Assembly: GCA_965204685.1 (NCBI GenBank)
Contig: OZ242004.1
Coordinates: forward strand, 1,302,001-1,366,000
From: Bin87 sp965204685
GTDB lineage: Bacteria > Chloroflexota > Dehalococcoidia > Lucifugimonadales > UBA3495
Direction of reading: 5' to 3'
DNA length: 64,000 bases
Part shown: piece by piece, positions 58,568-64,000 of the stretch
How positions within the stretch are numbered: the stretch's first letter is position 1
Layout: every line of letters begins with the position of its first letter
Made by a program: the position numbers and the translations under genes
The notes under the pieces: model-generated
The model's input: only the letters and a program-made list of their open reading frames with translations
Told to the model about the DNA's origin: nothing
Database searches by the model: none

Positions 58568-58677
58568 GTCAGAATCAGGATTCGCAGGATTTTACGATTT
58601 AGCAGGATTGGTAGATCTATATCGCAGAACGGTTTTAATCCTGCTAATCCCTGAATCTTGAAAATCCTGATTCTGAC
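58568..58677. repeat. About 110-bp palindromic repeat
   Basis: GTCAGAATCAGGATTCGC at the left is mirrored by AAATCCTGATTCTGAC at the right, with internal AGCAGGATT / AATCCTGCT pairing. It is the same family as 43709 and 60023. Confidence 0.78.
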
Positions 58678-58710
58678 AACATCCCGCTGCCAACAGTTGC
58701 CGAGCGCCGC

Positions 58711-59949
58711 TCAGAACAGCGGCCGTTGCGGGTCCGGCTCGGCGCTGGGGGCGATCTGCCGGATGGCGTCGAACCAGGCCTCGAAATCGTGGAACGTCCG
58801 GTGGTTGAAATTGCGCAGGAAGGGGTGGTCCAGCCCGCCGTCGGACGGGTCAGCGTACATCAGCACTGGCCGCGCCGGCTCGGCAGTGTGTGAGGCGTAC
58901 ATCAGCTCGGAGTACATGCCCGTGGACAGCCGGCCGCCCATGGTGATGCGGTAGGCGGCCACGCACTGGGCCTGCTCCACCATGGTCAGGTCCCGGTGGC
59001 GCACCTGGTTCTCCATGTCGTCCCACACCTCCAGCGCCTCCCGGGGGTCCAGGGTCATGGGATACGGGTCGGCCCGGCCCTCGGTGAGGGCGCCGGCGGT
59101 GTCCAGGGGCCAGCGGGCCTCGTCGGCGTTGACGGTGATCTCCGGCACGGCGTCGGCGCCGGCGGTCCGGGCCTTCTCGAACACCCGGGGCGTGCCCTCG
59201 TCCAGGGTCAGGGGATCGAAGACGATGAACCGGCGGTGCAGTTCGGCGCGGATGTCGTTGACCGCCGCGCGCAGGTCGGGGTCGTAGCGGATGGCGGTGA
59301 TGGGGAAGCTGGAGTACACCAGCGGGTACTGCCGGCGGGCGAAGATCAGGCGGTAGAGCATCTCCGCCGGGTGCTTGACGCTGACCACGTAGTGGGGCAC
59401 GGCGCGCTCGGGATAGAGATTGCGGGCCAGCAGGTCGGCCATGGCGGTCTCGGCGGAGCGCCAGCCCAGGATCTCCCGCAGGCGGAGGCGGAAGTTGGTG
59501 TGCCGCTCGGCATCCCGCTGGGCCAGCGCGCTGTGGATGTCCAGCATGTCGTCCACCAGCGTGATGATGCAGTCGGGACGCCACCGCCGGATGGTGGGCA
59601 GGTCGATGAGCGAGAACTGCCGTCCGCTGGTGTAATAGGTCAGGTGCGCGGCGATCAGGCTGTGGCGCGGGTCGGCCGCCTCGATCCGTTCCGCGATGGC
59701 CTGGCCGGCCCGTTGCCAGGCGGCCAACTGGTAGGCAGGACGGAACGCGGCCAGCACGCCAGCCAACTCGTTGCCCTGGACGGCCAGGGTGTCCTCGATG
59801 CTGGCGGTGAACAGTTCCGCCGGGTCGACGGCGGGGGTGTCCGGGCCGGCCGGGGCGCTCACCTCGCCGTGATCGCGGAGGCGGGCCAGCAGGTTAGCGA
59901 CGACGATGTCCTTGTTGACGCCGGAGATGCCGGCCAGCAACGCGCGCAT
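58711..59949 (-). CDS. Unknown protein with a P-loop-like N terminus
   Basis: A 412-aa protein starting MRALLAGISGVNKDIVVANLL; GISGVNKD resembles a Walker A loop without the usual Ser/Thr after Lys. DCIITLVDDMLD is a plausible Walker B-like strand. Further motifs include VVSVKHPAEMLYRLIFARR and FIVFDPLTLDEG, and the C terminus has GGRLSTGMYSELMYA. A nucleotide kinase-like fold is possible. No family was recognised. It lies between two copies of the palindromic repeat. Confidence 0.6.
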   Translation of the reverse strand: MRALLAGISGVNKDIVVANLLARLRDHGEVSAPAGPDTPAVDPAELFTASIEDTLAVQGNELAGVLAAFRPAYQLAAWQRAGQAIAERIEAADPRHSLIAAHLTYYTSGRQFSLIDLPTIRRWRPDCIITLVDDMLDIHSALAQRDAERHTNFRLRLREILGWRSAETAMADLLARNLYPERAVPHYVVSVKHPAEMLYRLIFARRQYPLVYSSFPITAIRYDPDLRAAVNDIRAELHRRFIVFDPLTLDEGTPRVFEKARTAGADAVPEITVNADEARWPLDTAGALTEGRADPYPMTLDPREALEVWDDMENQVRHRDLTMVEQAQCVAAYRITMGGRLSTGMYSELMYASHTAEPARPVLMYADPSDGGLDHPFLRNFNHRTFHDFEAWFDAIRQIAPSAEPDPQRPLF

Positions 59950-60022
59950 GTATCAACGATGCCCGGACACCCCCGGTATGTCAACCCGGCTGTAAGGGCG
60001 GGCAGGGCCTTTCCAAAGTCAT

Positions 60023-60132
60023 CGTCAGAAGCAGGGTGCACAGGATCATTGGATTTTCAGGATTGTGGTCATACCCGGCGCCATCTACTCAATCCTGATA
60101 ATCCCTGAATCCGGCAAATCCTGCTTCTGACG
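60023..60132. repeat. About 110-bp palindromic repeat
   Basis: CGTCAGAAGCAGG at the left pairs with CCTGCTTCTGACG at the right, with inner CAGGATCATT... / ...AATCCTGATAATCC symmetry. Compensating changes relative to the other copies (AAGCAGG for AATCAGG, matched on the other arm) suggest selection for base pairing. Confidence 0.78.
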
Positions 60133-60199
60133 ATTGGTTGCTGCCCCGCATCAAGTGCGGGGGCGCAATAACGGTTCGAGCCAAACCGGGAGCCGTCGG

Positions 60200-60694
60200 C
60201 TACCCGCCGAAGGGCCACCACCACCGTTTTTTCGGCGGCTCCGCGGCTACCGGCGCTGTCATGACCAGCGGACGCTCACTGAGCGAATCCAGTTGCGCCA
60301 CGGCCGAATCGAAACGGTTCACTTCGATGGGCTTGCGGCAGAACCTGCCCGGGGAGATGTTGTACGACCAGAGCAGGCTCTGCTCCGCCGCGGTTCCCGT
60401 CAGGATCATTATCGGGATGTTCCGCAGGTTGGGGTCCTGATTCACCTCTTCGAGGACTTCCTGCCCGCTTTTCCGGGGCAGCATCAGGTCCAGGAGCACC
60501 AGGTCGGGCCGGGGAGTATACGCGTACTCACCCTGGCGACGGAGATAGGTCATCGCGTCCTCTCCGTCCTCGACCACCGACAGGTTCACCGCGTAGGCCG
60601 AGTCCTTGAGGATCTCTTCCGTCAGCCGGGCGTCCGCGGGGTTGTCCTCGACGAGCAGCACCTCGATGGGGTTTTCCGGGGAGCGTGTAGTCAT
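60200..60694 (-). CDS. Single-domain response regulator
   Basis: A 164-aa CheY-like receiver, Rcp1-type: IEVLLVEDNPADARLTEEIL gives the acidic pocket, LVLLDLMLPRKSGQEVLEE the phosphorylated Asp, and LTGTAAEQSLL and FCRKPIEVNRF the Thr/Lys region. A C-terminal extension ends in KKRWWWPFGG. There is no output domain, so it probably acts by protein contact. It is paired with a second receiver and a histidine kinase upstream on the same strand. Confidence 0.9.
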   Translation of the reverse strand: MTTRSPENPIEVLLVEDNPADARLTEEILKDSAYAVNLSVVEDGEDAMTYLRRQGEYAYTPRPDLVLLDLMLPRKSGQEVLEEVNQDPNLRNIPIMILTGTAAEQSLLWSYNISPGRFCRKPIEVNRFDSAVAQLDSLSERPLVMTAPVAAEPPKKRWWWPFGG

Positions 60695-60825
60695 GGCGCT
60701 CTGCCTCCTTTGTGGTACGTCGTGACGGCGGTTTCGTGATGGTGGCCCTGGTGATGCGACCCCTGGCAATGCAACCGCTTGCCGGCGCGGCGCGCTGCCG
60801 ACGCCAGGGGTGGCGCGTTGAGAGA

Positions 60826-61272
60826 TCACTCCGCCGGCAGCTTGGCGACGGTAAGCCAGAAACCCTCGATCTTGCTGACGACGTCGATGAAGCGGTCCAG
60901 GTCAACGGGTTTGGTGACGTAGGCGTTGGCGTGGTGGTAGTAGGAGTTGAGGATGTCCCCCTCGGCTTCCGAGGTGGTCATCACCACGATGGGTATGGAC
61001 AGCAGGGCCGGGTCGTTCTTCACGTCTTCCAGCACCTCGCGGCCGCTCTTGCGGGGCAGGTTCAGGTCCAGGAGGATCAGGTCGGGGCGCGGAGCGTCCG
61101 CGTAGTTGCCCTGACGCCTGAGGAAGGCCATGGCCTGCTCGCCGTCGCCCACCACGGACAGGTTGTTGGACACGCTGGCGTCGGCGAAGGCTTCGCGGGT
61201 CAGCCGCGCGTCGCCGGGGTTGTCTTCGACCAGGAGAATTTCTATGGCCCTGCGGCGTGATTGCTGTGTCAT
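60826..61272 (-). CDS. Single-domain response regulator, Rcp1-type
   Basis: A 148-aa receiver: IEILLVEDNPGDARLTREAF, LILLDLNLPRKSGREVLED with the phospho-Asp, VVMTTSEAEGDIL and YVTKPVDLDRFIDVV. It is a close paralogue of the 60200 protein. GGAGAGGAGG precedes the ATG. Rcp1-type regulators are partners of phytochrome-like GAF kinases, such as the gene 61 bases upstream. Confidence 0.92.
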   Translation of the reverse strand: MTQQSRRRAIEILLVEDNPGDARLTREAFADASVSNNLSVVGDGEQAMAFLRRQGNYADAPRPDLILLDLNLPRKSGREVLEDVKNDPALLSIPIVVMTTSEAEGDILNSYYHHANAYVTKPVDLDRFIDVVSKIEGFWLTVAKLPAE

Positions 61273-61333
61273 CGCCTCCTCTCCTGCGCTGCGTGTGGGG
61301 TTGTGACCGGTGTCGGCGTAGCTGTCCTTATGA

Positions 61334-62752
<1,419 letters not shown>

Positions 62753-62988
62753 CGCCTTCGTCTCCCGACCGATGGATCCGTTATGCAGTCTGTGCTCGTA
62801 AGCAGTACCTCATTATGACGATACAAAGTATTGCAACATACTATGAATGTCAACGCCTGAATCATAGTTCCCGAGGGTCTTGGAGTCCGAAATCAGACTG
62901 CAAATCGGGCTTACGCCTAACGTTACCGTTGCAGCAAGTTTCAAACCGCATCAGAATGGTGTTGTTGTGTTGCGATGTCGGCGATGTT

Positions 62989-64000
62989 TCAACTGTCCCA
63001 CGACAGGACCCAGGTGTACGGCGATCTCTTGGCGACTACCCATTGACCGTCGGGCACGGATAGCGGAGGACTGGTGAATGCGCGGATCCGCAAATCGCGG
63101 ATCGAAGGGCGGCCTGTTTGATCCCAGCGGTCAATGAGTCCGATCAAAGCGTCGTACGCCGCATCATCCCCGTAGACCATCACCTGGTCCGGATGGCCAT
63201 CTGACAGCACGGCGGCGCTCATGGTTTCGACGTCAACCAGCGCATAACCGGCGCCCTGGAAAAGTCCATCGCCGGACTCCCAGTGAACGAGGTTGATCCG
63301 TGGGTCAGCCGTAAGGAACATGTAGAGGCCGGAGGAAAGGTTATGAGTGTGAAACTGGCCCTCCAGGGAACGCTCGATATCCCGCAGGCGTCCGCCCGGG
63401 GCAAACAGTTCGTCCAGGAGACGACGGCGGTCGGGGTCGTCCCGTTCCATCCCCATGTACATTTGCGTGGCATCACTGGAAGCACCCCCGACGGGGAAAT
63501 AACCCTCGGTTCGGTCAGCGCTGCCGCGGATCGGGATGAACATGCACGGCGAGGCGGACAAACTTTCGAGCACGTCGCCGCGTTTCTCCAGGGCCACGCT
63601 GAGACGGTAACCCCGGAACCACAGTGGGACCACCATGATCCCGCCGTCCCGCAACTGTTCGACCCAATGCGGCGAAACATCCTGCGCGCCCACGGTAACC
63701 ATGATGCGGTCGTAGGGCTGCCCCGGCGGGAATCCTTCGAACCCGTCCCGACACACGGCCTCGACTTCGCCGTACCCAGCGTTGGACAGGTTGCCGGCCG
63801 CCTCGTCCACAATGTCCTGGTCGATGTCAATCGTGACGACGTGGCCGCTTTCGCCGACGACATGAGCCAGGATGGCTGCGTTGTATCCGGTGCCGGCCCC
63901 GATTTCCAGCACCCGGCTGCCGGGTTCCAGGCGCAACTGCTCGGCCATGATGACCATCATGGTGGGCTGGGTGGACGAACTGATGGGGATACCGGCGTCC
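62989..64000 (-). CDS. Protein-L-isoaspartate O-methyltransferase-like, C-terminal extended (partial)
   Basis: The N terminus lies beyond the window end; the visible part starts DAGIPISSSTQPTMMVIMAE. The AdoMet motif is VLEIGAGTGYNAAIL, with TIDIDQDIVDEA and the PCMT-type YDRIMVTVGAQDV. The roughly 190-residue extension after the methyltransferase core (SVALEKRGDVLESLS onward) is not in classical Pcm and is found in FxLD-type or peptide-modifying PCMT relatives. Pcm repairs isoaspartyl residues; with this extension a peptide-modifying role is possible. No precursor peptide gene is seen in the window. Confidence 0.8.
   Translation of the reverse strand, partial: DAGIPISSSTQPTMMVIMAEQLRLEPGSRVLEIGAGTGYNAAILAHVVGESGHVVTIDIDQDIVDEAAGNLSNAGYGEVEAVCRDGFEGFPPGQPYDRIMVTVGAQDVSPHWVEQLRDGGIMVVPLWFRGYRLSVALEKRGDVLESLSASPCMFIPIRGSADRTEGYFPVGGASSDATQMYMGMERDDPDRRRLLDELFAPGGRLRDIERSLEGQFHTHNLSSGLYMFLTADPRINLVHWESGDGLFQGAGYALVDVETMSAAVLSDGHPDQVMVYGDDAAYDALIGLIDRWDQTGRPSIRDLRIRAFTSPPLSVPDGQWVVAKRSPYTWVLSWDS

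Noticed and set aside
43709..60132. The repeated CAGGAT/ATCCTG palindromes as a CRISPR array
   Set aside because: The copies are dispersed, about 110 bp long and palindromic, with no regular spacers or cas genes.

Overview
The window is a high-GC bacterial chromosome segment (no tRNA, rRNA, CRISPR array or phage structural genes seen). Its gene content (a DUF2298 multi-pass membrane protein next to ftsY, MoxR/DUF58/transglutaminase genes, many Uma2-family nucleases, a lipoprotein-type copper nitrite reductase, DUF5671, DUF2203) most resembles Chloroflexota of the Dehalococcoidia/SAR202 kind; that taxonomic call is inference from gene content only. Core housekeeping genes (ftsY, trmI, obg, nadD, pyrE, ygfZ, iscA-like, ogt) are interleaved with a dense accessory layer of defence, toxin-antitoxin and mobile elements. 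The defence genes are visibly more AT-rich than their neighbours.

Layout. 1-4.7 kb: DUF2298 gene (cut by the window edge), ftsY, a small retropepsin-like protease, an orphan DUF433 antitoxin-like gene, an amidase with a 59-aa companion, and a hypothetical. 5.0-13.7 kb: a ruined defence island, with a UvrD-like helicase/nuclease cut by an IS5-family element, a type III Mod gene that has lost its 5' part and is split by an IS1380-family element, and a type III Res gene broken by a one-base homopolymer frameshift. 13.8-20.6 kb: MoxR-DUF58-transglutaminase operon with two tandem HicB-HicA modules inserted after moxR, then ogt. 20.9-25.7 kb: PIN/Phd toxin-antitoxin pair, Uma2, DUF1330, aldehyde dehydrogenase, trypsin-like lipoprotein. 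25.8-28.7 kb: a compact three-gene operon (68-aa helical protein, Rad50/SMC-like ATPase with one CxxC hook, PD-(D/E)XK-like protein) behind a promoter with a perfect 14-bp palindrome just downstream. 28.8-34.4 kb: DUF2203 and trmI diverging from one symmetric TATAATA, acuC-like deacetylase, membrane proteins, glyoxalase-like protein, nirK and a relic-bearing spacer. 34.4-41.2 kb: Uma2, MoxR/ChlI-type ATPase, three tandem Uma2 genes, a candidate selenoprotein with an in-frame UGA and a SECIS-like hairpin, two more HicB-HicA modules, a YqeK-like HD protein and a second retropepsin-like protease. 41.3-46.2 kb: GmrSD-type restriction enzyme, HIT protein, acyl-CoA dehydrogenase, an antitoxin with a decayed RelE toxin, a GlcG/HbpS-like protein. 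46.2-54.7 kb: polysaccharide-deacetylase-like enzyme, obg-nadD-pyrE operon, Uma2, serine hydrolase, VapC with DUF104-type antitoxin, YgfZ and IscA-like proteins. 54.8-64 kb: SIR2-STAND defence protein, DUF5671 protein, an unknown protein, two single-domain response regulators with a GAF histidine kinase, and a partial protein-isoaspartate methyltransferase.

Three things stand out: the candidate UGA-recoded selenoprotein at 38.6-38.9 kb, the promoter-operator-driven SMC/nuclease operon at 25.8-28.7 kb, and the readable decay history of the type III restriction island. About 110-bp imperfect palindromes, other dispersed repeats and two homopolymer frameshifts recur through the window.
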